Shown here piece by piece: positions 1 through 8,435 of a stretch of 64,000 nucleotides of DNA (its first letter is position 1; every line of letters begins with the position of its first letter). Position numbers and translations under genes: made by a program. A model generated the notes under the pieces. That model was given only the letters and a program-made list of their open reading frames with translations. It had not been told where the DNA came from and did no database searches. Where the stretch lies: assembly GCA_052139675.1 (NCBI GenBank), contig JBKQWE010000085.1, forward strand, positions 1 through 64,000, in the 5' to 3' direction. Origin of the DNA: JBEKCB01 sp052139675. GTDB taxonomy: Bacteria; Planctomycetota; Brocadiia; CAIUPP01.

Positions 1-145
1 CGCGTGAGCGGCGCACGGGGTGTGAGATTCCTCGCTACGCTCGGAATGACGCTCGCCACTTCAGTGGCTCTTTCCGCGACTTTCAGTCGCGACTCAACCT
101 ACCGCCTTTAGGCGGTAGTGGTTTAGAGGACGATTCAAGGGCAAA
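1..145. repeat. hairpin-rich intergenic segment at window edge
   Basis: No convincing coding frame. A palindromic stretch at about 26-50 (TTCCTCGCTACGCTCGGAA core) is followed by three short perfect hairpins in a row. These are GCCACT/AGTGGC near 54-67, GCGACT/AGTCGC near 78-92 and CTACCGCC/GGCGGTAG near 100-119, each with a 2-4 nt T-rich loop. Their role is unknown; they may include a terminator for an upstream gene outside the window. Confidence 0.5.
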
Positions 146-199
146 TTCCGGCTTGCGCGGGCGCATTTCTGCGTTGATGTTTCCAGAGGGAGGAGACAG

Positions 200-2179
200 A
201 TGCACGCGGAACTGGCGACTCAGTCGTCGTGGCTCTGGCTGATCATTCCCGTCGTAATCATTCTCTTCTTCTGCCTCGTCCTGCCCTCGATCAGGGTCAT
301 CGGGCCGACCGAGGTCGGGCTTGTCATCAAGAGATTCTCCAGGAAAAAGCTCTTGACGGACTGCCCGATCGCGTTCGCAGGAGAGGCCGGATACCAGGCG
401 CAGCTCCTGATGCCGGGCTGGCGGTGGAAGTTCTGGGTAGTTTACAAGGTGGCCAAATATCCCTGGGTGCAGGTGCCGGCCGGCGAGCTGGGCGTGGTGA
501 TCGCGCAGGTCGGCGAGCCGCTTCCCATCGGAGCGAAGTCCGCTGTTTACAAGAAGGAGTTCGGCAACTACACGGACCTGAAGAATTTCATCGCGAAGGG
601 CGGCCAGAAAGGCGTCCAGCGGCCGGTCCTTCCTCCGGGCACGCTGGCGCCGATCCATCCGGTGGCATTCCTGGTCATCACCAAGGCCAATGTCTACGGC
701 GAGCCGATCTCGCCGGACATCCAGCGGATGGCCGCCAGAGAGAGACTGACGCCGAAATCCTTCGGCCTGAATCCTTCGCAGCTTGAGGTGGTGCGGATCG
801 AGCCTCTGCCGGACCCCAGCGGAAAGGTGAGAGACACCATCGGGATCGTCACGATCTTCGAAGGTCCGCCGCTAGCGGCGGGCGACATCGCAAGCCGGAT
901 CGGAGGTTTCGCGGACGTTGAGAAACTGGAAAAGGCCGGCACGAACGACAATCACCTGATTGAAGTCGCCCTCGGCACCAAGAACCACTTGCACAATAAT
1001 TATCAGGACCTCCAGGCTTTTCTGGACAACGGAGGCCGGATCGGCCTGCAGTACGATCCGCTGCTCTACGGCGCCTACAACCTGAACCCGTTCCTCGTGA
1101 AGGTCGAATTGGCTTTCATGCTGGTGGTGGAGCAAGGGCAGGCGGCGGTGATCAAGTCGTACGTCGGGCTGCCGACGGAGGACACCTCCGGGCTGGAGTT
1201 CAAGTTCGGGTCGCTGGTGAAGCCGGGCCATCGCGGCATCTGGGAGGAACCGCTTCGGACGGGCAAGTACCCCATCAACCCGCGTTGCTACCAGTGGGAG
1301 ATCGTGCCGACGGCGATCCTCACGCTGAACTGGGCTGAAGCGGTGTCCGAAGCCCATCACCTGGACGCACGGCTCGAATCCATCCGGGCCAAGAGCCGCG
1401 AAGGGTTCGAATTCCAGATTGACCTGCAGGTCCAGATCCACGTCCCGGACGTGAAGACGCCGCGAGTCATCTCGATGGTCGGCACGATGCAGAACCTCGT
1501 CAACGAGGTCCTCCAGGCGGCGGTCGGCAATCACTTCAGAGACCGGCTGCAGGCGCTGCCCGCCGTCAAGTTCATCGAGACCCGGCAGGCCGTTCAGGAA
1601 GAGGCCTTCCTCCACATCAAGAACAAGCTGGACGAGTACGGCGTCGAGACGAAAGGCGTGTACATTCAGGACGTCGTTCTTCCCGAGCAGATCGTCAGCG
1701 TGCTGACGGCCCGCGAGATCGCCAACCAGGAAATCGAGACCTTCAAGAAGCAGCGCGAGGCGCAGGACCAGAGGATCGAGACCGAGAAATCCAGGGGAAC
1801 GGCGGACATGCAGACGTCTCTGGCCAAGTCCGAAGTCAACATCAACATCGAGCAGAACAACGCGAATGCGAAGAAGGCGCAGGCGGACGGCGAAGCCTCT
1901 TATATCCGGCAGACCGGAGAAGCGGAAGCCGCCAAGACCAAGGCGATCGGCATGGCCAACGCGGAAGCCTATACCGCCCAGGTCAATGCCCTCGGCCAGA
2001 TACCCACGGCGCTGGTCAACATCAGCAAGGAGCTGGCGCGGGAGAAGATCAAGATCGTCCCGGACATCCTCGTCGCCGGCGGCGACCTGGGCGCGTTCCA
2101 GGGCCTGGCCGCCGCGCTCACGAAGAATCTCCAGGCGAAGTCGGAGCCGAAAGCGGCGCTCCCCAAGGCCGGAGAATAG
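200..2179 (+). CDS. SPFH/band-7 domain membrane protein (flotillin-like)
   Basis: 659 aa. One N-terminal membrane segment (about residues 12-31) is followed by a long SPFH/prohibitin-homology region, seen as repeated VGLVIKRFS-, GELGVVIAQ- and QAAVIKSYVG-like beta strands. The last ~170 residues form a charged Gln/Glu/Ala-rich coiled coil (about 490-600), typical of flotillins and stomatins. Such proteins oligomerise on the cytoplasmic membrane and organise microdomains or chaperone membrane proteases. The start is set by a GGAGG box 8-9 nt upstream of the ATG. It is much longer than stomatins (~300 aa), with two band-7-like segments separated by an insert. The gene stands alone and ends 15 bp from the convergent epimerase gene. 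Family assignment is confident; the exact role is not known. Confidence 0.85.
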   Translation: MHAELATQSSWLWLIIPVVIILFFCLVLPSIRVIGPTEVGLVIKRFSRKKLLTDCPIAFAGEAGYQAQLLMPGWRWKFWVVYKVAKYPWVQVPAGELGVVIAQVGEPLPIGAKSAVYKKEFGNYTDLKNFIAKGGQKGVQRPVLPPGTLAPIHPVAFLVITKANVYGEPISPDIQRMAARERLTPKSFGLNPSQLEVVRIEPLPDPSGKVRDTIGIVTIFEGPPLAAGDIASRIGGFADVEKLEKAGTNDNHLIEVALGTKNHLHNNYQDLQAFLDNGGRIGLQYDPLLYGAYNLNPFLVKVELAFMLVVEQGQAAVIKSYVGLPTEDTSGLEFKFGSLVKPGHRGIWEEPLRTGKYPINPRCYQWEIVPTAILTLNWAEAVSEAHHLDARLESIRAKSREGFEFQIDLQVQIHVPDVKTPRVISMVGTMQNLVNEVLQAAVGNHFRDRLQALPAVKFIETRQAVQEEAFLHIKNKLDEYGVETKGVYIQDVVLPEQIVSVLTAREIANQEIETFKKQREAQDQRIETEKSRGTADMQTSLAKSEVNINIEQNNANAKKAQADGEASYIRQTGEAEAAKTKAIGMANAEAYTAQVNALGQIPTALVNISKELAREKIKIVPDILVAGGDLGAFQGLAAALTKNLQAKSEPKAALPKAGE

Positions 2180-2194
2180 TCGGCGCCCTGACGA

Positions 2195-3154
2195 TCAGAC
2201 CGCGAGCTTGCCCTGTTCGAGCAGGCACTCGATGCACTCGCGATAGATCTGCTCGGTGGTGTAGCGCGGCGAATAGCCCAGGAGCCGCCGGCCTTTCTCG
2301 ATGCTGGCGCACGGTGAGTGGCTGATGTGCTCCAGCGTAATCCCGTAGTTCTTCTCGCCGACGGCCTCGCGGTATCGGTCCAGCGGCAGGAATTTCAGGT
2401 TCGGCTTCCTGCCGAACAGCGTGGCCACCGAGTTGCAGCAGCCCGCGAGCGTCATGGCATAGGGCGCCACGGCGCTGAAGCTCTGACCGAGCGCCGCCTC
2501 GCGGCGGGTCATGGCCAGCTCGAAGAGCTGCGCGACGTCGTCCCCGTGAACATGGTGGAGCCTGCCCAGCCCCATCTCGGGCAGGCAGACTTCCTGCCCG
2601 GTGGCCAGGCGCTCGTATACCTTGACGCCGTCGCGGGTTCCCTGCGGATCAATCGGCAGCCATCTGCGGCCGGAGATGTGCCCGGGATGGATGACGGTCG
2701 CCGGGAATCCTTCCTCGCGATACTTGCGCAGCAGGAACTCCTCGATCTTCGCCTTGTCCGCGCCGTACGGCGTGATCGGCTTGCGCGGAAAATGCTCTTC
2801 GTAAGGGACTTTCTCCGGCGGGCCGTAAGCCCAGACCGTGCCGCAGTGAATGAAATGCCCGATTCTGCCCTTGAAGGCGTCGTACATCTGGTGATTCTGT
2901 CCGAGCGTAAAGCAGAGCATGTCCATGACGACGTCAACGTCTATCTTCGCCATCCGCTGCGGCCACGTGCCGTCGGACTCTCCGGCGGTTCGGTCGGCCA
3001 GGACCCATTCCACCTCCGACCAGCCGAGCCGCGCGTCGGCGTACTGCGGCTGCGAGTGCCGCGCGACGGCCGCAACGGTGTGGCCTGCCTGGACAAGCCG
3101 CGGCACCAGGTAGCTTCCAATGTGCCCGGTCGCGCCGATGACGAGTACTCGCAT
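2195..3154 (-). CDS. NAD-dependent epimerase/dehydratase (extended SDR)
   Basis: 319 aa. The N-terminal Rossmann motif GATGHIG (residues 7-13) and a YGADK sequence giving the SDR YxxxK catalytic pair identify an extended short-chain dehydrogenase/reductase, probably acting on a nucleotide-sugar or sugar substrate. A strong GGAGGAGGAGGA ribosome site precedes the ATG. A second, distinct member of the same family lies at 20073-21065. The gene is divergent from the transporter/spermidine-synthase fusion, and between them lies the CGTAAT inverted repeat at 3198-3291. Substrate cannot be deduced. Confidence 0.85.
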   Translation of the reverse strand: MRVLVIGATGHIGSYLVPRLVQAGHTVAAVARHSQPQYADARLGWSEVEWVLADRTAGESDGTWPQRMAKIDVDVVMDMLCFTLGQNHQMYDAFKGRIGHFIHCGTVWAYGPPEKVPYEEHFPRKPITPYGADKAKIEEFLLRKYREEGFPATVIHPGHISGRRWLPIDPQGTRDGVKVYERLATGQEVCLPEMGLGRLHHVHGDDVAQLFELAMTRREAALGQSFSAVAPYAMTLAGCCNSVATLFGRKPNLKFLPLDRYREAVGEKNYGITLEHISHSPCASIEKGRRLLGYSPRYTTEQIYRECIECLLEQGKLAV

Positions 3155-3197
3155 GATCCTCCTCCTCCAAGTTGCGGTTTTCTGGATAGAACTGATC

Positions 3198-3291
3198 CTC
3201 GTAATCGTAATCTTACTCGTAATCGTAATCGCCGTTTTGCGTCTCGACTAGAAGAAGTCCGGTTACGATTATGATTACGATTACGATTACG
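3198..3291. repeat. hexamer-array inverted repeat, CGTAAT family, copy 1
   Basis: Left arm 3198-3230 is made of CGTAAT/CTTACT hexamers. Right arm 3261-3291 is its near reverse complement (ATTACG/ATTATG units). The ~30-nt centre starts GCCGTTTTGCG and ends TCCGG. It sits between two divergent genes, so it cannot be a simple terminator. Copies 2 and 3 are at 15201-15273 and 17651-17745 and share the centre pattern as well as the arms. Confidence 0.9.
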
Positions 3292-3328
3292 AAGCCGCGC
3301 TGTCAAGTTCCAGGCTCCCGATTTCGGC

Positions 3329-3356
3329 TTGCGGAACCGGCCGGGATATGTAGAAT
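3329..3356 (+). promoter_or_regulatory. sigma70-like promoter, TTGCGG-16-TAGAAT
   Basis: A -35 box TTGCGG (3329-3334), 16-nt spacer and -10 box TAGAAT (3351-3356) with a TG just before the -10. It drives the fused transporter/spermidine-synthase gene. The -35 region, spacer start and -10 region are almost identical to the minus-strand promoter at 21149-21176. Predicted transcription starts near 3363, which argues for translation from the ATG at 3408 rather than the GTG at 3366. Confidence 0.55.
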
Positions 3357-3407
3357 ATCACCCGCGTGGCTCACGAGGGTATCGAACGGCCGGTCAACTG
3401 GGAAATC

Positions 3408-6212
3408 ATGGCCAACTCGGCGCCGCTCCAGAACGCTCCTCCGGGAACGAATCCTTCCTCGACGCGCCTGCTCCTCCTGCTGCCGCTGTTCATGGGCAGC
3501 GGGTGCGCGGCATTGGTGTACGAGATCGTGTGGCTTCAGTTGCTGCAACTCGTCATCGGCTCCACGGCGGTTTCGCTGGGAGTGCTGCTCGGCACGTTCA
3601 TGGGAGGCATGTGCCTGGGCAGCCTGCTCTTGCCGCGGCTGATCTCCCCGAAGCGCCATCCGCTGCGGGTCTACGCGGCTCTGGAACTGGGCATCGGCGT
3701 GATTGCGCTGGCGGTGCTGTACGGCATGCCGCACATCGAGACGCTCTATACCGGCGTCGCGGGCGGCGGGTGGATTGCGTCGCTGGCGCTGCGAGGGCTG
3801 ATGAGCGTGGTGTGCCTGCTGCCGCCGGCGATGCTGATGGGCGCGACGCTGCCGGCGCTCTCCCGCTGGGTGGAGACGACGCCGGAAGGCGTCTCGTGGC
3901 TGGGCTTCCTGTACGGAGCGAACATCGCGGGAGCGGTGGGCGGGTGTCTCCTGGCCGGGTTCTACCTGCTGCGCATCTCGGACATGGCCGCGACGACCTA
4001 TTTCGCGGTGGCCGTCAATCTGACCGTAGCGGCGATCAGCGTGGCGTTGTCGGCGGTGTGGCTTTATCGGCCGGTCGCCGTCGCCCCGGCGGCGGCGGAA
4101 TCCGGGGACGCAGCCGGCCCGTGGAGCGTGTATATCGTGATCGCCCTGTCCGGGCTGACGGCGCTGGGAGCGGAGGTGGTCTGGACGCGGTTGCTCTCGC
4201 TGCTGCTGGGAGGCACGGTTTACACGTTCTCGGCGATCCTGGCGCTGTTCCTGCTGGGCCTGGGGATCGGCAGCGTGGGCGGCTCCTTCCTGGCGCGGAG
4301 GGCGCACCCGCGGCTGGCGCTCGGATATGCCCAACTGTTCCTGGCGGGCGCGATCGCCTGGGCGGCCTGGGCCCTCACGGACTCGCTGCCGTTCTGGCCG
4401 ATCAACCCTTCGATTTCCGTCAGCCCATGGTTCACGTTTCAGTTGGACCTGCTTCGGTGCCTTTACGTGGTGCTGCCCGCGGCGATTTTCTGGGGAGCGA
4501 GTTTCCCGCTGGCCCTGGCGTCCGCCGCGCGCCCGGGGCAGGACCCGGGACGGCTGGTGGCGGGCGTCTATGCCGCGAACACCGTCGGCGCGATCGCGGG
4601 CGCGCTGGCCTTCAGCCTGCTGTTGATCCCCGTGATCGGCAGCCAATGGTCGCAGCGGATCATGCTCATGCTCGCCGGCCTGTCGGCGGTCGTGTGCCTG
4701 GCCCCGGAGGCCTGGCGGCGGCTGCGCGCGCGCGAGGGGATTCCGGCGGAGCGCGCCTCGGCGCTGCCGGCGATCATCGGCCTCGCGGCGGCCGTGGCGC
4801 TGATGCCGCTGCTGACCTGGCGCGTTTCGCCGATGCCGTGGCTGACCGCCGCCTTCGGCCGCTTCTCCGGCACCTACGTCCCGGAAGTTTATCCCGGCGT
4901 CCTCGATCTGAAGGAAATCGAGCTGCTCAATTTCGCCGAGGGCTGGCACGTGACTCTGCGAGCTTCTCCCGACGGCGCCATACGGTACGAGCCCCAGACC
5001 AGCGGCGAAGCCGGCCAGGCGCTGGTGTCGGCCTCCAAGACGGTCATGGACTCCTGGATCGCGGCCAATCGCGCGCAACTGCTCTCCGCGCTGCGCAAGG
5101 GGCAGGCTTTTGAGCGGCAGGAACCGTCTTCCGCCGCGTACGGCGGCGGCGCGGCGACCTGGCACTGCGCCCTTGTGCGCGAAGGCATGAACGTCACCGT
5201 CGCCGTCACGGAGGACAAGGAGAGTTATCGTTATTTCCACGGGGCCGGCAAGGTGCAGGCCTCCACGCACCCGCAGGACATGCGCCTGCAGCGCATGCTC
5301 GGACACCTGACGGTGCTGGCGCGCAGAGATCCCGATGCGGTGCGGTCGGTCCTCGTGGTCGCCTGCGGCGCGGGCGTGACCGCCGGTTCGTTCGTGCCCT
5401 ACGACACCGTCCAACGGATCGTCATCTGCGACATCGAGCCGATCGTGCCCAGGGACGTGGCGCCGATGTTCGCCAAGGAGAACTACAACGTGGTGACGGA
5501 CCCGCGCACCCGGGTGATCCTGGACGACGGGCGGCACTTCATCCGCACCACGAAGGAGAAGTTCGACGTCATCACGTCGGACCCGATTGACCCCTGGGTC
5601 AAGGGCTGCGCCGCGCTGAACACGCGCGAGTACTACCAGATGTGCAAGGACCACCTGAACCCGGGCGGGATCGTCGCGCTCTGGTTCCCGCTGTACGAGA
5701 GCGACCCGGCGACCGCCAAGAGCGGGATCGCGACCTTCTTCCAGGTGTTCCCGAACGGCATCATCTGGAGCAACGACTCTTCGGGCGAGGGATACGATAC
5801 GGTGCTCTTCGGGCAGGTGGACCCGGCCGAAAAGATTGACGTGGACCGCTTGCAGGACTGGCTGGAGCTGCATCCGAAGGTGCGGCAATCGCTCGAGGAC
5901 GTGAACTTCGGGCAGCGCCGCCCCGTCGGAGAAGCCCACGGCGAAAAGCCGGAGGTTTCCGTTGACCTGCTCTCGACCTACGCCGGGCAGGCCTCGGACC
6001 TGGCTGGGTGGCTCGTCGGCGCGCAGATCAACACCGACATGAACCTGCGGCTGCAATACCTGGCGGGGCTTACATTGAACCGCAACTCGAGCCAGGAACT
6101 GCTCGACGATATCCTTCTTTACTATAAGTTTCCGGACAACCTCTTCGGGGGCTCCGAAGAGCGCATGGCGGCCCTGAAGAAGACCCTGGCGGCGGCCTCG
6201 CGGAAGCCGTGA
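3408..6212 (+). CDS. fused membrane transporter / spermidine synthase-like protein
   Basis: 934 aa from the ATG; an in-frame GTG at 3366 is possible but lies on top of the predicted transcription start. The first ~470 residues hold about 12 hydrophobic helices resembling an MFS-like permease. The C-terminal ~350 residues resemble the class I methyltransferase-like fold of spermidine synthases: a VLVVACGAGVTAGS glycine-rich loop, an acidic VICDIEP strand end, then ILDDGRHFI and ITSDPIDPW. This architecture is known as fused MFS/spermidine synthase. Its physiological substrate is unsettled, and many members probably do not make polyamines. No other polyamine gene lies nearby. Confidence 0.8.
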   Translation: MANSAPLQNAPPGTNPSSTRLLLLLPLFMGSGCAALVYEIVWLQLLQLVIGSTAVSLGVLLGTFMGGMCLGSLLLPRLISPKRHPLRVYAALELGIGVIALAVLYGMPHIETLYTGVAGGGWIASLALRGLMSVVCLLPPAMLMGATLPALSRWVETTPEGVSWLGFLYGANIAGAVGGCLLAGFYLLRISDMAATTYFAVAVNLTVAAISVALSAVWLYRPVAVAPAAAESGDAAGPWSVYIVIALSGLTALGAEVVWTRLLSLLLGGTVYTFSAILALFLLGLGIGSVGGSFLARRAHPRLALGYAQLFLAGAIAWAAWALTDSLPFWPINPSISVSPWFTFQLDLLRCLYVVLPAAIFWGASFPLALASAARPGQDPGRLVAGVYAANTVGAIAGALAFSLLLIPVIGSQWSQRIMLMLAGLSAVVCLAPEAWRRLRAREGIPAERASALPAIIGLAAAVALMPLLTWRVSPMPWLTAAFGRFSGTYVPEVYPGVLDLKEIELLNFAEGWHVTLRASPDGAIRYEPQTSGEAGQALVSASKTVMDSWIAANRAQLLSALRKGQAFERQEPSSAAYGGGAATWHCALVREGMNVTVAVTEDKESYRYFHGAGKVQASTHPQDMRLQRMLGHLTVLARRDPDAVRSVLVVACGAGVTAGSFVPYDTVQRIVICDIEPIVPRDVAPMFAKENYNVVTDPRTRVILDDGRHFIRTTKEKFDVITSDPIDPWVKGCAALNTREYYQMCKDHLNPGGIVALWFPLYESDPATAKSGIATFFQVFPNGIIWSNDSSGEGYDTVLFGQVDPAEKIDVDRLQDWLELHPKVRQSLEDVNFGQRRPVGEAHGEKPEVSVDLLSTYAGQASDLAGWLVGAQINTDMNLRLQYLAGLTLNRNSSQELLDDILLYYKFPDNLFGGSEERMAALKKTLAAASRKP

Positions 6213-6232
6213 GCCTGTCTCGGCGGCATCAC

Positions 6233-6376
6233 TGGTGTTTCCTTGCGGAAACAGGCGTCCTATTTCCGCAAGGAAGCATGGCCGCACTAAGCCCTGTCAC
6301 GTTAGTGAGTTATGCGTTCCGTTGGACCGTGTTGAGTTGCGTAAATTTGCGCACCCAATTACGCAACTCAACACTA
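6233..6376. repeat. double-hairpin repeat element, copy 1
   Basis: About 140 bp with two strong hairpins. Arms TTCCTTGCGGAAA / TTTCCGCAAGGAA lie at 6239-6251 and 6263-6275; arms GTTGAGTTGCGTAA / TTACGCAACTCAAC lie at 6331-6344 and 6359-6372. The linker contains a 27-nt block (6307-6333) identical to copy 2 at 14065-14205, and the alignment needs no gap. The ends CTGGTGTT and AACACTAG form an imperfect terminal inverted repeat. It lies between convergent genes, and the terminal CTAG supplies the stop codon of the MarR gene. Confidence 0.85.
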
Positions 6377-6892
6377 GAGCTTCAGCGCGGGCAGGCCGGA
6401 CTGCACCCGGGTAAGCAGCGACACGAGCGCCTTGCGCTCGGAAACGGAAAGGCCGTGCATGAGCGCCGACACCCTGCCGGCGTGATCGGGCAGGAGTTTC
6501 TCGATGAGCCGCCGGCCGGCCGGGGTGAGCGCGATGGGCGTCACCCGGCGGTCGTCGCCGCTGGCCTCGCGCTTCACGTAGCCGTCGCGCTCAAGTCCGT
6601 CCACGAGGCCGGTGATGTTGCCCTTGGTCACCCCGTACAGTTCCGCCAGCTCCGAGTGGGAGAGCGCCCTGGGCAGATATTCCAGCAGCAGCCCCAGCAC
6701 GACGTATTTGCCCTGGCTGATCCCGTAGCGCGCCAGGTTGGTTCCGATGGCCGCCGAAACCTCGTCGGCGACGCCCAGCAGCACGTGGACCGCCCGGACC
6801 GCGGTGGGGTCCAGCGACGGAAAGCGCTCGGCGAAGCGCTTCAGCCGCTCGTATTTCGGGATGCGATGAACCACCCAGCGTTTCACGGCCAT
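6374..6892 (-). CDS. MarR-family transcriptional regulator
   Basis: 172 aa. The MarR winged-helix core is visible: LGLLLEYLPRALSHSELAELYGV, then a recognition helix TKGNITGLVDGLERDGYV and a wing with DDRRV before TPAGRRL. MarR proteins are dimeric DNA-binding repressors that often autoregulate and respond to phenolic or oxidative signals. Translation starts at the ATG with GAGGGG about 10 nt upstream. Its predicted promoter contains two direct ATAGTATA repeats that could be its own operator. The stop codon lies inside the terminal repeat of the double-hairpin element. It is monocistronic; the target genes are unknown. Confidence 0.85.
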   Translation of the reverse strand: MAVKRWVVHRIPKYERLKRFAERFPSLDPTAVRAVHVLLGVADEVSAAIGTNLARYGISQGKYVVLGLLLEYLPRALSHSELAELYGVTKGNITGLVDGLERDGYVKREASGDDRRVTPIALTPAGRRLIEKLLPDHAGRVSALMHGLSVSERKALVSLLTRVQSGLPALKL

Positions 6893-6917
6893 CAGCCGCC
6901 CCTCGACTAAGCTGCGT

Positions 6918-6948
6918 ATAGTATATCAGTCAATAGTATAGCTTCCAA
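6918..6948 (-). promoter_or_regulatory. predicted marR promoter with direct-repeat operator
   Basis: On the minus strand TTGGAA (6943-6948), 17-nt spacer, TATACT (6920-6925). Two copies of ATAGTATA (6918-6925 and 6933-6940, 15 bp apart) cover the -10 and the spacer, a plausible autoregulatory MarR site. Confidence 0.5.
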
Positions 6949-7030
6949 GAGCATTTCCCGGTTTTTCCTCCCGTCAGCTCACGCAGCGCGCTCGCCTCCC
7001 GAAGAACGACCCTCAGGCATTGACCTCCGG

Positions 7031-7106
7031 CTAGATACGATACGTACCTAGTGTGGTATCCCGGGAAGAAATTAACCACGCGCGGTCTGAACTTCTGCGT
7101 GGTACT
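7031..7106. repeat. palindrome plus hairpin, third copy of the 44.6-kb element type
   Basis: CTAGATACG-ATA-CGTACCTAG (7031-7051) matches the palindromes at 44652-44672 and 44795-44813, with one arm mismatch. About 44 nt further on a second hairpin CCACGC/GCGTGG (7076-7081/7097-7102) is followed by TACTTTT, the same spacing as in the 44.6-kb tandem repeat. It occupies the gap between marR and the threonine aldolase gene, where no coding frame is convincing. Confidence 0.6.
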
Positions 7107-7175
7107 TTTGGCCGCGATACCCGGTCACGGAAGGGGATTGGCGAGGTGGCCGGCGAGGTTCGTGCCGTCGCGCGC

Positions 7176-8201
7176 TCAGCGGAGAAGACGCTTCAGCGTG
7201 CGGAGCGTGAGGGCGATGTCGCGAGCCGAGATATCCAGATGCGTCACGGCGCGGGCGCGGTCGGGAGCGGTCAGCATGATCAGGATTCCCTTCGCCTTCA
7301 GCGCGGCCACGGTCTCCTGCGCTTTCTGCGGGCCGGCCCGGAATCGGAAATAGATGAGGTTCGTCGGGAACTTGCCCGGATCAATCTCGAGCGCCGGGAT
7401 TTCCGCCAGGCCCTCGGCGAGCCGGCGCGCGTTTGCGTGGTCCTCGACGACGCGCTCCACGTGATGTTCGAGCGCGTAGATGCCGGCCGCCGCGAGATAG
7501 CCGACCTGCCGCATGCCGCCGCCGAGCATCTTGCGGCACCGCCGCGCGCGCTCGATGAAATCCGCCGGGCCGGCGAGCATCGTCCCGACCGGGCAGCCGA
7601 GGCCCTTGGAGAGGCATTGCGAGACGGAGTCGCACAGCCGGCCGTACTCGCGCGGCGTGTGGCCCGTCACGGCGGCGGCGTTCACTAGGCGCGCGCCGTC
7701 CATGTGCAGCCGGAGCCCGCGCGCCTTCGTCAGCCGCCGAAGTTCGCTCACCCGCTGCAGCGGGTAGCAGGTGCCGCCGGCGCGGTTGTGAGTGTTCTCG
7801 ACGGTCACCAGCCGGCTCAACGGCTGATGGATGTTGAGCGGGCGGATGGCCGACTCCACCGCGGCGGCCGTCAGGATGCCGTCGGGCATGTCGAGGGTGC
7901 TGAACATCACCCCGCAGAGCGCCGCGCCCGCGCCGACCTCGTAGTTCACCGAGTGCGCGCCCCGGTCGAGAATCACCTCGTCGCCCGGCTGGGTCCAGCT
8001 CTTGATCGCGACCGTGTTGGCCATCGAGCCGCTCGGCATGAAGAGCGAGCGCTCCTGGCCGAGGAACTCCGCCGCCATTTCCTCGAGGCGGATCACGGTC
8101 GGGTCGTCGCCGAGGACATCGTCGCCGACCTTGGCGCGCATCATGGCGCGGAGCATGCCCTGCGTCGGCCGCGTTACCGTATCGCTGCGAAGATCAACCA
8201 T
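7176..8201 (-). CDS. low-specificity L-threonine aldolase (PLP enzyme)
   Basis: 341 aa. Begins MVDLRSDTVTRPT, the hallmark N-terminus of threonine aldolases / beta-eliminating lyases. HMDGAR (Asp168) contacts the PLP ring, and Lys199 in LSKGLGCPVG is the expected Schiff-base lysine. The enzyme cleaves L-threonine or L-allo-threonine to glycine and acetaldehyde in the cytosol. The start used is the ATG at 8201, 8 nt after GGAG; an upstream in-frame ATG at 8270 would add 23 residues unlike the family. Length matches the family. Monocistronic as far as can be seen. Confidence 0.88.
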   Translation of the reverse strand: MVDLRSDTVTRPTQGMLRAMMRAKVGDDVLGDDPTVIRLEEMAAEFLGQERSLFMPSGSMANTVAIKSWTQPGDEVILDRGAHSVNYEVGAGAALCGVMFSTLDMPDGILTAAAVESAIRPLNIHQPLSRLVTVENTHNRAGGTCYPLQRVSELRRLTKARGLRLHMDGARLVNAAAVTGHTPREYGRLCDSVSQCLSKGLGCPVGTMLAGPADFIERARRCRKMLGGGMRQVGYLAAAGIYALEHHVERVVEDHANARRLAEGLAEIPALEIDPGKFPTNLIYFRFRAGPQKAQETVAALKAKGILIMLTAPDRARAVTHLDISARDIALTLRTLKRLLR

Positions 8202-8292
8202 TGGAATCTCCACTGCACGAGGGGAAAGCGTCGGATGTCGTATTGTGACGACTGGGGCCGCAGCCGTCAAGCGATTCCGCGGCGGGGCGGTC

Positions 8293-8322
8293 TTGACATT
8301 GCTCTCGATTTCGCCATAAGAT
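8293..8322 (+). promoter_or_regulatory. predicted promoter of the DegP-like gene
   Basis: TTGACA (8293-8298) followed after 17 or 18 nt by ATAAGA/TAAGAT (8316-8322). It lies 114 bp before the DegP start codon, in a gap with no other feature. Confidence 0.55.
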
Positions 8323-8435
8323 GAAGGGCGAGGGTGGCCGGCAGGGAACTCCGGCCCGATGGCCGCGAACCTTCCGAGGGGACGGCGCGGCCGAGGCGAA
8401 CCAGCCTGACGACAATCCAGGGAAGGAGACTATCC

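Noticed and set aside
3198..3291. Hexamer repeats as a CRISPR array
   Set aside because: Units are 6 bp, form one inverted pair, and there are no unique spacers and no cas genes.
2941..3306. Short reading frames through the hexamer repeats giving Asn-Arg or Arg-Leu dipeptide runs
   Set aside because: They arise from the CGTAAT or CGTCCT tandem units, have no ribosome site and no conserved body.
6239..6275. Rho-independent terminator at hairpin 1 of the double-hairpin element
   Set aside because: Strong stem but no T-run on either strand, so a standard intrinsic terminator is not supported.
3303..6287. Very long open frame on the minus strand opposite the transporter/spermidine-synthase fusion
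   Set aside because: Antisense frames stay open in high-GC coding DNA. Its composition is Arg/Gln/His-rich without domains, while the plus strand encodes a clear two-domain protein. The same applies to long antisense frames opposite lepA, degP, the GH4 gene and others.
6307..6333. Integron attC site suggested by GTTGGAC in the double-hairpin element linker
   Set aside because: Only one GTTRRRY-like core is present, there is no matching RYYYAAC core, no integrase and no cassette array; the element is two hairpins, not one attC fold.
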